From positions 1 to 59,630 of the forward strand of contig DVDT01000037.1 of the NCBI GenBank assembly GCA_015296085.1: a stretch of 59,630 bases of DNA, written 5' to 3'. The position numbers were made by a program, and so were the translations under genes. Source of the DNA: Trichormus sp. M33_DOE_039 (GTDB lineage Bacteria > Cyanobacteriota > Cyanobacteriia > Cyanobacteriales > Nostocaceae). The notes under the pieces are model-generated. The model did no database searches and was not told the DNA's origin. It was given only the letters and a program-made list of their open reading frames with translations. Shown here one piece after another: positions 1 through 8,704 of the stretch. Each line of letters begins with the position of its first letter. Within the stretch, counting starts at the first letter, position 1.

Positions 1-865
1 AATTCCCATTTCTCCTGCTTATAGTAAACAAGACCCCGACTGTAGTAAGCATCAGCATACTGAGGATTAATTTTCAGAGCTTGGTTGAAATCAGCTAGGG
101 CTAATTCCCCTTTTTTCTGTTCATAGTAAACAAGACCCCGATTGTAGTAAGCATCAGCATACTGGGGATTAATTTTCAGAGCTTGGTTTAAATCAGCCAG
201 GGCTAATTCCCCTTTTTTCTGTTTATAGTAAAGAACACCCCGATTGTAGTAAGCATCAGCCAACTGGGGATTAATTTTCAGAGCTTGGTTAAAATCAGCC
301 AGGGCTAATTCCTGTTTTTTCTGTTCATAGTAAAGAACACCCCGACCTATGTAAGCATCAACATACTGAGGATTAATTTTCAGAGCTTGGTTTAAATCAG
401 CCAGGGCTAATTCCCATTTCTCCTGCTTATAGTAAACAAGACCCCGACTGTAGTAAGCATCAGCATACTGAGGATTAATTTTCAGAGCTTGGTTGAAATC
501 AGCTAGGGCTAATTCCCATTTCTCCTGCTTAGAGTAAACAAGACCCCGATTGTAGTAAGCATCAACATACTGGGGATTAATTTTCAGAGCTTGGTTGAAA
601 TTAGCTAGGGCTAATTCCCATTTTTTCTGTTCATAGTAAAAACTACCTCGATTGATGTAAGCATCGGCATACTGAGGATTAATTTTCAGAGCTTGGGTGT
701 AATCAGCTAGGGCTAATTCCCATTTCTCCTGCTTAGAGTAAACAAGACCCCGATTGTAGTAAGCATCAACATACTGGGGATTAATTTTCAGAGCTTGGGT
801 GTAATCAGCTAGGGCTAATTCCCATTTTTTCTGTTTATAGTAAAGAACACCTCGATTGTTGTAAA
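1..865 (-). repeat. 102-bp tandem repeats encoding identical TPR units
   Basis: The motif ggattaattttcagagc recurs at exact 102-bp steps (about 64, 166, 268, 370, 472, 574, 676, 778), so each unit encodes one 34-residue TPR. Units differ at only a few bases, far less than the older TPRs in the same protein. This indicates recent copy-number expansion at the DNA level. The array continues beyond the window edge. Confidence 0.9.
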
Positions 866-2945
866 ACGCAGCCCGAGGATTGATTTCAATTGCTTTATTG
901 ATTGCTGTTTCTGCTTCTATATACTGTTTTAAACTTTCTAAAAATCCAAATTTTTCGTTATACAAGTTTGGATTTTTTGGCTGGAGTTCAATTGCTTTTT
1001 CTATAGCTAATAACGCCTTTTCTGGTTGTTTTAAATCACGATAAATCAGTCCGAGCGATCGCCAAGCAGCAGTAAAGTCTGGTTTGAGTTTAGTTGCTGA
1101 CTCAAATGCAGCGATCGCTTCTTGATCTTTTCCGTTGTAACTTAATGCTAAACCCTTGCCATAATACGCTAAATAAACAAATGATGGTTTCAGTTTTATC
1201 GCTGCCTCAAATGCTTTAATTGCTTCTTCAAATCTCAATAAACGCCACAGTTGATTTCCTCTTTCTAACCATTGACTGGCTGTTGCATTTCCTTTAGAGA
1301 TATCTGTTGATAATATCGCTTCTTGAATCGACTTGATCTGTTGTGCGTTAAGTTGAGGTGGAGCAGTATTTTCTACTTTTTGCACTTGTACTCCCAATCT
1401 TGTTGCTAACCCTAAAAAGGTACTGGTTGGAATGCCTAAACTATAGCCTAGTTGTACTTGACCTCTACTACTACCACTATCTCCTGTTTTCTCATCAAAG
1501 GCTTGTTCTCCTTCTGCTCGTCCATGTATCCCAATCACTCTTCCTTGGGAATCTAATACAGCCCCGCCACTCATACCACCATAAGTTATGCTGGTGTAAA
1601 CTAACTCATATCCTCCGGTTAAGGAACTCACTGTTTGTAATGCACCAGAACTGTTAGTTTGAAAATCTGATTGCCTAGATTCTATTAGTCCCTGTTCTTT
1701 GTCAAAAATTATCCCCATTGTCAGCCGCCAAGGTGAATTATTCCCTAGTCTGGGATAGCCAGCAGTAAACATATAGTCAAAATTTTTGGGGTTATAGTTT
1801 GCTAGAGTTGCGACTTGATAGTTCTGATTAGGTGCAGTAAATTTAACAATCCCTAAGTCAACCCCTTCTTCTGTTTTAATCGTGTTTTTATCTACAGGAT
1901 ATTGTTTGCCATCTGGTGCAAGAATTTGGTAGCTAAAGTTACCGCATGGCTTAGTTGCATCTTCTCGTTCACAGACAACGTGCGCTGCTGTTAATACTGT
2001 GTATGTATCTCCATCTTTAGCAATAATTATTCCCGAACCATTAGCATTACTACTACTATCAATTCTGACAGTAATTTGTTTAGCTTTCTGTTCTATTTCT
2101 TCCAACCATCCGGTTAATTGTGTTGTGGGTATTGTGTAAGGTTGCTTTGGTAAAGGTAAGGAATAAGCAGTCAGAATCTCTGGTTTTACCTGCGCTAAGA
2201 AAGTAGAAATAGGTATTCCCCAACTGAGTTTCCGCATTTGTTGAATTTGTTCATCGCTGGGACGTGAACCATCGGGATAGACATAACCTGTATTTAAAAT
2301 CGGGTAAGCACTTCTACCATTTATTCCAATTATTTGTCCCTGGGAGTTAATAATTGCACCGCCACTCATTCCCTGTTCGATGTCGCTATTGTACCCGATT
2401 TGATAGCCTTCTTTGAGTGGTCTATCCCAAATTTTTTGCACTGTACCTATGCGAAATACTATCTCTCCTTTTGCAGCAGAATATCCCACTGCCATGACTT
2501 GTGTATCGGTATCAGGAAGGAAATTTGCTACTTCTTGTAAACAATAATTTTGATTGGTTTGGAATTGTAATAAGGCTAAATCAAATTTTTCAAAGTTGGT
2601 ATTGGTGACTATTTGTGCAGAATGTGTTTTACCATCAGATGTTTGCAAGCTAATACTTTTAACTCCACGGATTACATGAGAGTTTGTCAGCACTAGGTAG
2701 TTATTTCCCTGTTTACCTAGTAATGTTCCTGAACCCCCGTTGTTATCTCCTATTACCCTAACTGTAATGCGACTAGCTAGGGTTTTAAGTTGTTGGTTTG
2801 AATATTCTCCAGTCTCTCCGTTTTCTGCTTTAATTTCACAAGTAGAATTATCTGCTTTAGCAACAGTATAAGAAGAAGTTTTAATAGCAAAACTGGGTAA
2901 GGGTAGGAAAATTAAGGAGGTAATTAAGATAATGGTTTTTTTCAT
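1..2945 (-). CDS. Double trypsin-like protease with TPR array, paralog 2 (partial, runs off left edge)
   Basis: The frame opens with MKKTIILITSL at 2945 and stays open to the window edge, giving about 981 codons without a stop. A signal peptide (cleavage after PSFA) is followed by two trypsin-like domains. The first shows TNSHVI, FDLALL and GMSGG, the second TAAHVV, GVDLGIV and GGMSGG, so both His-Asp-Ser triads look intact. A TPR array follows, and its last part (about 1-860) is built from near-identical 34-residue repeats containing LALADFNQALKINPQYADAY. The protein is close to the gene at 3179-6028 over the protease part and clearly arose by duplication. Export and a protease role are inferred from the domains; the substrate is unknown. 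The C-terminus lies outside the window. Confidence 0.9.
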   Translation of the reverse strand, partial: MKKTIILITSLIFLPLPSFAIKTSSYTVAKADNSTCEIKAENGETGEYSNQQLKTLASRITVRVIGDNNGGSGTLLGKQGNNYLVLTNSHVIRGVKSISLQTSDGKTHSAQIVTNTNFEKFDLALLQFQTNQNYCLQEVANFLPDTDTQVMAVGYSAAKGEIVFRIGTVQKIWDRPLKEGYQIGYNSDIEQGMSGGAIINSQGQIIGINGRSAYPILNTGYVYPDGSRPSDEQIQQMRKLSWGIPISTFLAQVKPEILTAYSLPLPKQPYTIPTTQLTGWLEEIEQKAKQITVRIDSSSNANGSGIIIAKDGDTYTVLTAAHVVCEREDATKPCGNFSYQILAPDGKQYPVDKNTIKTEEGVDLGIVKFTAPNQNYQVATLANYNPKNFDYMFTAGYPRLGNNSPWRLTMGIIFDKEQGLIESRQSDFQTNSSGALQTVSSLTGGYELVYTSITYGGMSGGAVLDSQGRVIGIHGRAEGEQAFDEKTGDSGSSRGQVQLGYSLGIPTSTFLGLATRLGVQVQKVENTAPPQLNAQQIKSIQEAILSTDISKGNATASQWLERGNQLWRLLRFEEAIKAFEAAIKLKPSFVYLAYYGKGLALSYNGKDQEAIAAFESATKLKPDFTAAWRSLGLIYRDLKQPEKALLAIEKAIELQPKNPNLYNEKFGFLESLKQYIEAETAINKAIEINPRAAFYNNRGVLYYKQKKWELALADYTQALKINPQYVDAYYNRGLVYSKQEKWELALADYTQALKINPQYADAYINRGSFYYEQKKWELALANFNQALKINPQYVDAYYNRGLVYSKQEKWELALADFNQALKINPQYADAYYSRGLVYYKQEKWELALADLNQALKINPQYVDAYIGRGVLYYEQKKQELALADFNQALKINPQLADAYYNRGVLYYKQKKGELALADLNQALKINPQYADAYYNRGLVYYEQKKGELALADFNQALKINPQYADAYYSRGLVYYKQEKWE

Positions 2946-3007
2946 ATTATTTGTTGTGAAAAGAGAGTTGATGAATTTCACGCAGAGGCGCAGAGAGGAG
3001 GTTACTA

Positions 3008-3178
3008 TTACACTTCAAATATTCTGGTTTGTTGGGAATCGCCATGAGTCCGAAAGGAATCTGCTTGTAACCAATTAAGAAATTGCTGTTTGAGAATGTC
3101 TGCTTGAGTGTGACATTCGGTTTTCAGAGATTGAAATCCGATATTAGTAATTTGGTCTTTTTTAGGTTTGATGCGGTA
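3008..3178 (-). pseudogene. Coding remnant with a DUF1822-like tail between the two protease genes
   Basis: Directly after the stop of the 3179-6028 gene the same frame stays open for about 56 codons. It starts YRIKPKKDQ and ends DSQQTRIFEV before a TAA at 3008-3010. The last residues match the C-terminus of the neighbouring DUF1822 protein (DAQQTRVFEV). The flanking noncoding DNA (2946-3010) is nearly identical to that at 6029-6101. The piece looks like a leftover from the tandem duplication that made the second protease gene. The origin of its first 40 residues is not recognised. No convincing start codon was found. Confidence 0.5.
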
Positions 3179-6028
3179 TTATTTTTGTAACTGTTTTAAG
3201 AGATTTATAACAACTTCGTAACCAGCAGTATTACCTTGAGCTTGGAAAAGTTGGGCTGCTTGCTGTAAATCTTGAATAGCTTTTGGTTTATCACCTTTGA
3301 GAGTGTAAACTACTCCTCGCATTCCATAAGCTTGAGCAGACTGAGGATTAATTTTAATAGCATTACTAAAATCAGCCAGTGCTACATCCCATTTTTTCTG
3401 CTTATAGTAAATAACACCCCGACTGTTATAAGCTTCAGTAAAATCAGGATTAATCTTAATAGCTTGGTTAAAATCAGCGAGAGCTAATTCCCATTTATTC
3501 TGCTCATAGTAAAGAATGCCCCGACTGTAGTAAGCATTATCATAATCAGGATTAATCTTAATAGCTTGACTATACTCAGAAAGTGCTAAATCCCATTTTT
3601 TCTGATTAGCGTAAACAATACCACGATTGACATAAGCTATAGCAATTTTATGATCAATTTCGATAGCTTTGTTTGAATCACTAAGTGCCAAATCAAATTT
3701 TTGTTGAACAACGAAGACTGACGCTCTCAAAGCATAAGCATTAGCTAATTGAGGATCAATTTTAATAGCTTGGTTTAAATCAGTAAGTGCCAAATCAAAT
3801 TTTTGTTGAACAATATAAATAGACCCTCTCAGAAGGTAAGCAAGAACTGACTGAGGATGTATAGTAATAGATTGCTTTAAATCAGCTAATGCTAAATTGA
3901 ATTTTTTCTGCTCAATATAAATAGCTGCTCTTACAGAGTAACCTATACCCAGAGGAGTAAGTTTAATTGCTTCATTTATAGCTATTTCTGCTTCTGCATA
4001 TTTTTTCAATTGAACTAATAATATAGATTTTATACCATACATAACTGAATTTTTTGGCTGGAGTCGAATAGCTTTATTAATCGCTCCTAATGCTTTATCC
4101 AGTTGTTTAATTTCTTGGTAATACCAACTTAAATATCGCCAAGCTGAAGCAAAATTAGGTTGAGACTTCACGGATTGTTCCATCGCCAACACTGCCTCTG
4201 GATATTTTTTCAGCGTATATAAACTTAAACCTTTGCCATAGTAAGCTAAATGAATAAATACTGGCTGCAATTTTATAGCTTCATCAAAAGCTTGTACTGC
4301 TTCTTGATAACGGCGTAACCGTCTCAATTGATTTCCTCTTTCTATCCATTGACTTGCCGTAGCATTTCCTTTAGAAACAACTACTGATAATATTGTTGAT
4401 TGAATAATGTCAACTTTTTGTTGATTTAATTCTTGCGGTCTGGTAGTTTCTACTTTTTGTGGTTGCGTATTTAGTCGAGTTGCCATTGCTAAAAATGTAC
4501 TCACAGGAATACCTAAACTATTACCTAGCTGTACCATACCTCCACTACTACCAAAATCTCCTTTTTTTTCATCAATAGCAACTTCTCCCTCAGCACGTCC
4601 ATGAATACCAATTACTCTTCCTTGGGTATCTAAAACTGGCCCTCCACTCATTCCACCAAAGGTGATACTACTATAGACTAATTCATATCCTCCTGTTAAA
4701 GAAAATGGAAGTTTTAATTGGCTTAACCCACTACTTTGAAGATTTTGATAATCGGCTGATCTAACCGATATTAATCCTGATTCCTTATCATAAATCCGAC
4801 CCATTGTTAACCGCCAAGGTGATTTTCCTCTTAATCTGGGATAACCGGCAGTTAATACATAATCATCCTGGTTATAATTATACTTTGCCAAAGTAGCGAC
4901 TTCATATTCTACTGTACTTGTAAATTTCACTACTGCTAAATCTACACCTGTTTCTAGTTTAATGTTGCTCTTATCTACAGGATATCGTTTACCATCAGGC
5001 GCAGTGATTGTATAAGTACATTCTTCACATAATTTCTGGTCATCTTCATTTTTAGAAAACACATGAGCTGCAGTTAAAACAGTATAAATATCTCCTTCTT
5101 TAGCAATAATTACCCCTGAACCATTACCATTATTACTACTATCAATTCTGACGGTAATTTGTTTAGCTTTTTGTTCTAATTCACCTAACCATCCTGTTAA
5201 ATTTGGTTGAGATAAATCATCAGAAATAATTGGTACAGGTAGAGAATAAGCTGTCAGAATATCTGGTTTCACCTGTGCTAAGAAGGTAGAAATAGGTATT
5301 CCCCAACTGAGTTGACGCATTTGCTGAATTTCTTCATCACTGGGACGCGAACCGTCAGGATAGACATAACCTGTATTTAATATTGGGTACGCGCTTTTAC
5401 CATTTACTCCGATTATTTGTCCTACAGAATTGAGAATTACACCGCCACTCATTCCCTGTTCGATGTCGCTGGTGTAACCGATTTGATAACCTTCTTTGAG
5501 TGGTCTATCCCAGATTTGTTGCACTGTACCTGTGCGGAATACTATTTCGCCTTTAGCAGCAGAATATCCCGCCGCCATGACTTGTGTATCTGTATTGGGA
5601 AGGAAATTTGCTACTTCTTGTAGACAATAGTTTTGATTTGTTTGGAATTGTAATAAGGCTAAATCAAATTTTTCAAAGTTGGTGTTGGTGACTATTTGTG
5701 CGGGATGTGTTTTACCATCAGATGTTTGTAGACTAACGTTCTTAACTCCGCGAATTACATGAGAGTTTGTCAGAACTAGATAGTTATTTCCCTGTTTACC
5801 TAGTAATGTTCCTGAACCGCCGTTGTTATCTCCTCTCACCCTAACTGTAATGCGACTAGCGAGGGTTTTTAGTTGTTGTTCTGAATATTCTCCAGTTTCT
5901 CCATTTTCTGCTGTGATTTCACAAGTAGAGTTATCTGCTTTAGCAACGGTATAAGAGGAGGTTTTAATAGCAAAACTGGGGAAGGGGAGGAAAAGTAAGG
6001 AGGTAATTAGAATAATGGTTTTTTTCAT
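3179..6028 (-). CDS. Secreted double trypsin-like protease with C-terminal TPR array, paralog 1
   Basis: A 949-residue product when started at MKKTIILITSLL. The frame reaches back to 6130, but that extension overlaps the DUF1822 gene and would bury the signal peptide. The signal peptide ends near PSFA. Protease domain 1 has His at about 88 (TNSHVI), Asp at about 122 (FDLALL) and Ser at about 193 (GMSGG). Domain 2 has His at about 321 (TAAHVF), Asp at about 359 (GVDLAVV) and Ser at about 460 (GGMSGG). About ten TPRs fill residues 585-930. The TPRs here are diverged, unlike those of paralog 2. It is third in a minus-strand operon after the sigma factor and DUF1822 genes, with a 70-bp gap. It is probably a periplasmic or exported protease that docks protein partners by TPR; the substrate is unknown. 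Confidence 0.9.
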   Translation of the reverse strand: MKKTIILITSLLFLPFPSFAIKTSSYTVAKADNSTCEITAENGETGEYSEQQLKTLASRITVRVRGDNNGGSGTLLGKQGNNYLVLTNSHVIRGVKNVSLQTSDGKTHPAQIVTNTNFEKFDLALLQFQTNQNYCLQEVANFLPNTDTQVMAAGYSAAKGEIVFRTGTVQQIWDRPLKEGYQIGYTSDIEQGMSGGVILNSVGQIIGVNGKSAYPILNTGYVYPDGSRPSDEEIQQMRQLSWGIPISTFLAQVKPDILTAYSLPVPIISDDLSQPNLTGWLGELEQKAKQITVRIDSSNNGNGSGVIIAKEGDIYTVLTAAHVFSKNEDDQKLCEECTYTITAPDGKRYPVDKSNIKLETGVDLAVVKFTSTVEYEVATLAKYNYNQDDYVLTAGYPRLRGKSPWRLTMGRIYDKESGLISVRSADYQNLQSSGLSQLKLPFSLTGGYELVYSSITFGGMSGGPVLDTQGRVIGIHGRAEGEVAIDEKKGDFGSSGGMVQLGNSLGIPVSTFLAMATRLNTQPQKVETTRPQELNQQKVDIIQSTILSVVVSKGNATASQWIERGNQLRRLRRYQEAVQAFDEAIKLQPVFIHLAYYGKGLSLYTLKKYPEAVLAMEQSVKSQPNFASAWRYLSWYYQEIKQLDKALGAINKAIRLQPKNSVMYGIKSILLVQLKKYAEAEIAINEAIKLTPLGIGYSVRAAIYIEQKKFNLALADLKQSITIHPQSVLAYLLRGSIYIVQQKFDLALTDLNQAIKIDPQLANAYALRASVFVVQQKFDLALSDSNKAIEIDHKIAIAYVNRGIVYANQKKWDLALSEYSQAIKINPDYDNAYYSRGILYYEQNKWELALADFNQAIKINPDFTEAYNSRGVIYYKQKKWDVALADFSNAIKINPQSAQAYGMRGVVYTLKGDKPKAIQDLQQAAQLFQAQGNTAGYEVVINLLKQLQK

Positions 6029-6098
6029 ATTATTTGTTGTGACAAGAGAGTTGATAAATTTCACGCAGAGAAACAGAGGCGCAGAGAGGAGGTTAATA

Positions 6099-7028
6099 TT
6101 AAACTTCAAATACTCTGGTTTGTTGGGCATCGTAATGAGTTACGATAATTTGAAATTTTTCTCCTAATTCGGCACTAAACTCTAATTGAATCCAGTTATC
6201 TTCTTCTCTCGATATCACTTCTAAAACGTTTTCTCCTGATTCATCATGAATATTTAATTTCACTCCTTGAGGTAAAACATGATTTCCTACGGGATAGACT
6301 TGAGTTAAAATATCAACTTCTCCTTCAGAAGCCGCCGCAATTTTGACTACTAATGCTAAAGAAATCTGCTCTAGTTGCATTCCTAAATCAATTTTCTGTC
6401 CCCGCGTTATACTGACAGCACTCTTAAAAGATAATCCCAATTGTTGCGAGTTTAATATATGCTCAATAGTTTGCCAACTTGCATCGACAAATCCATCTAA
6501 CCATTGCCCAATTTTTACGAGATTTGATGATTCTTGATGCTGGGGAAATTTAGTTATTTCTAGTTCACTCAAATAAAGTAGAAAATCTTCTAATGTTTGC
6601 AACTGATTCAGAGGGATTTCGGCTTGAGCTTGGGTTGTAAAACCTAAAATTGTAGCCTCTTTTAATTCAGCATTGAATTGTACAGCAACATAACCGATTC
6701 TATCCTCCCAAACTTCCGGCGGTATTTCACAAATTTCTGCTTTTTGTAAAACTGGACGGCATTCTAATTTACCGAGATTCTTTACTTCTAAATCAGCCAC
6801 ATTCATCAATTGAATTGTCAGGCGATCGCGGCTATCACTAGAGAGCCAATCAGTCTCAAATCCCATACACTGGAGATAATAATCTACAGCATACACAGCT
6901 AAGGTATTGAGATAAATCTGTTGTCGCTTTTCAGGGTTAGCAATCCCTTGGCTATATTCCTGTGCGATCGCATGAGCTTTAGTTGATAGAGTCACGCTAA
7001 AAGTTAGTTGCTCAGTTATGCTATTCAT
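6099..7028 (-). CDS. DUF1822 family protein
   Basis: About 309 residues starting MNSITEQLTF. This start has GGGAGA nine bases upstream, while an earlier in-frame start at 7043 would put that ribosome site inside the gene. The sequence matches what I know of the cyanobacterial DUF1822 family: an N-terminal helical part with AVYAVDYYLQCMGFETDW, a middle with YVAVQFN, and a C-terminal beta-rich part ending QQTRVFEV. No catalytic motif or membrane segment is visible, and no biochemical function is known to me. It lies 41 bp after the sigma-like gene and 70 bp before the protease-TPR gene, so co-transcription is likely. A regulatory or adaptor role between the sigma factor and the protease is inference. 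Confidence 0.85.
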   Translation of the reverse strand: MNSITEQLTFSVTLSTKAHAIAQEYSQGIANPEKRQQIYLNTLAVYAVDYYLQCMGFETDWLSSDSRDRLTIQLMNVADLEVKNLGKLECRPVLQKAEICEIPPEVWEDRIGYVAVQFNAELKEATILGFTTQAQAEIPLNQLQTLEDFLLYLSELEITKFPQHQESSNLVKIGQWLDGFVDASWQTIEHILNSQQLGLSFKSAVSITRGQKIDLGMQLEQISLALVVKIAAASEGEVDILTQVYPVGNHVLPQGVKLNIHDESGENVLEVISREEDNWIQLEFSAELGEKFQIIVTHYDAQQTRVFEV

Positions 7029-7069
7029 AAGTAATTCTCCCAAAGTTTCATTATTAGTTAATTCAATTT

Positions 7070-7750
7070 CTATATATATTTCTTTAAGTAAGTAATAATT
7101 TTACGCATCCGTCGCTGGTAAAAGCTAGAAGCTGTCGAAATTGGTACACCCAATTCTTCAGAAATATCTTTCCACCGCTTTCCTTCCAAAACTAAAAGCA
7201 AAATAACTTGTAAATTTGCTTGCGGATAATCCTGAATATAGTCATTTTTTAAGATTTTTTCGGGATCATTCTCAATGATTTCTTTTAACTGTTGTTGCTC
7301 AGAAGATATCTCATTTTCTATGGGCAAATCTTTGTTGATTTCATCTAATGCCAGTACGGGAGCAACTTTTTGATGCTTAGGAAGCTGAGTTATTCCCCTT
7401 TTTTGGTCTTTTTTTGCTACATCAGAAATTCGCCGGGAAAAAATGATATTTACCCATGCCATCACAGGATGTTCAGGATTATATTGTTCAATTTTTTGAC
7501 AAATTTCTACGAATGTAATTTGTAATGCTTCATGATAATAATCTTCATAGTTGGGTGATTCCATCCACTGAGCTTGCTTACTCAATTTTCCAGAACCCCG
7601 AATTGCATTGATCAACTTATTTAAAGCTATGCGTCGCTTTGCTCTATCTGTGGGGTTTTGACTATCAGCCGGATATCGGTTGGCTTCATTTACTAGCTGT
7701 TGTAATTCTTGGTTGAGAGCGTCGTCTCTTAGGGGGAAATCATTCGTCAT
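7070..7750 (-). CDS. Sigma-70 family (ECF-like) RNA polymerase sigma factor
   Basis: About 226 residues from MTNDFPLRDD; an upstream in-frame start at 7768 is possible. A region-2-like segment (YYHEALQITFVEICQKIEQ then MAWVNIIFSRRISDVAKK) is followed by an acidic linker. The C-terminal region-4-like helix-turn-helix reads GKRWKDISEELGVPISTASS with RRMRKIITYLKKYI. This two-region plan is typical of extracytoplasmic-function sigma factors. It is first in the operon with DUF1822 and the protease-TPR genes, so it probably directs or responds to their expression. No anti-sigma gene is seen nearby unless DUF1822 fills that role, which is speculation. Confidence 0.85.
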   Translation of the reverse strand: MTNDFPLRDDALNQELQQLVNEANRYPADSQNPTDRAKRRIALNKLINAIRGSGKLSKQAQWMESPNYEDYYHEALQITFVEICQKIEQYNPEHPVMAWVNIIFSRRISDVAKKDQKRGITQLPKHQKVAPVLALDEINKDLPIENEISSEQQQLKEIIENDPEKILKNDYIQDYPQANLQVILLLVLEGKRWKDISEELGVPISTASSFYQRRMRKIITYLKKYI

Positions 7751-7813
7751 CTCACACTCCGATCGCACCAGTAGTTCATCCTCTATCTGGTTATCTTCCC
7801 GTAGCTTTGAGTT

Positions 7814-7984
7814 TTACGCAAAAGGAGTAATTTTTTGATCACGATGCCACCTATAGAATTTGGCGATCGCCCACTTGATTCCAGCGTAATCTTTTGTCTG
7901 CCAGTCAATCTTTGTGATTAGCCATCTCAGTACAGTCCTTGAAACTGCACAGATAGACTCATTCAAACTGAACTGCTGAAGTTT
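7814..7984 (-). pseudogene. In-frame coding tail after the stop of the 7985-8572 gene
   Basis: The frame of the upstream gene continues open after its TAG for about 56 codons (KLQQFSLNESICAVSRTV to KITPFA) and ends at TAA 7814-7816. A TTG could start a shorter piece. Tryptophan-rich stretches (RWLITKIDW, FYRWHRDQ) look protein-like, but no family is recognised. It may be a remnant or a small real ORF. Confidence 0.3.
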
Positions 7985-8572
7985 CTATTTAACTAGCTCA
8001 ACTGTTTTATAACCAGACGAACCCATAGAATCCTGATTTTGCCGTTGCTGGCGGATTGTTGCTAGATGCTCTAATGCTTGGTTTAGCCCTTTTAAAATGT
8101 GCCGCTCATATCGGGCCAATTTATCTGTATCTGGAGGCAAAGCCAGTGATTTTTGTTCTTCTTGCCTGATTTTCGCCTGCAAACTTTTCATTTCTGCTCC
8201 ACCGCTTCTTTCGCTTCCTGAATCAATAAGCGATTGCAGAGCATCGGGAAACTTAAAATTCATTTCTGCCCGTAAGATGGCGAGATTAGCGATCGCCGCT
8301 TCCGCTTGCCAAAGACGATTCAGCTTGAGCCAACCCATTGCGACTTGTTGCACTAGTAATTTTTCAGTAGCAGTCGTCGGTTGGTATTCCTCAACCAAAG
8401 ATGCCACAAAGCTTTGAAATACCTCTAAATCTTCACCCTGAACTAGCGGTGGATTAACAGAAAGTAAACCATGCTGTGTAGAATTTTGAGAAGCAATATA
8501 CTTGCCCTTTTGTGTAACTGGCCCACGAGATTTTTTTCCATTGGCTCGGCAAATTTCTGGATTAGCAACCAT
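7985..8572 (-). CDS. Conserved unknown protein with N-terminal SRGPVTQKGK / HGL motif
   Basis: 195 residues. The N-terminus has the pattern ANGKKSRGPVTQKGK then N...HGLLS. I recall this arrangement from many short bacterial proteins of unknown function. The rest is predicted mostly helical (VQQVAMGWLKLNRLWQAEA, LERHILKGLNQALEHLATI-like segments), with no enzyme motif or membrane segment. It lies at the distal end of the putative tRNA-Gly element, 132 bp after the primase-helicase gene on the same strand, so it may be element cargo. Function unknown. Confidence 0.7.
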   Translation of the reverse strand: MVANPEICRANGKKSRGPVTQKGKYIASQNSTQHGLLSVNPPLVQGEDLEVFQSFVASLVEEYQPTTATEKLLVQQVAMGWLKLNRLWQAEAAIANLAILRAEMNFKFPDALQSLIDSGSERSGGAEMKSLQAKIRQEEQKSLALPPDTDKLARYERHILKGLNQALEHLATIRQQRQNQDSMGSSGYKTVELVK

Positions 8573-8704
8573 AGCTTTGTTTCACGATAACTATTGAAAT
8601 GATTTTGCTAACTGGAATGGCACACAATAATTACTGTTGCGATCGCTCATACGAAGATACAGTATATGAAATCATCGAATGGCGATCACCTTACCAAGTT
8701 ATTA

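Noticed and set aside
1-865. Regular repeats resembling a CRISPR array
   Set aside because: The whole 102-bp unit is repeated without unique spacers and it is in frame with a TPR protein.
6029-6130. Upstream extension of the protease gene
   Set aside because: It overlaps the DUF1822 gene and would place the signal peptide internally.
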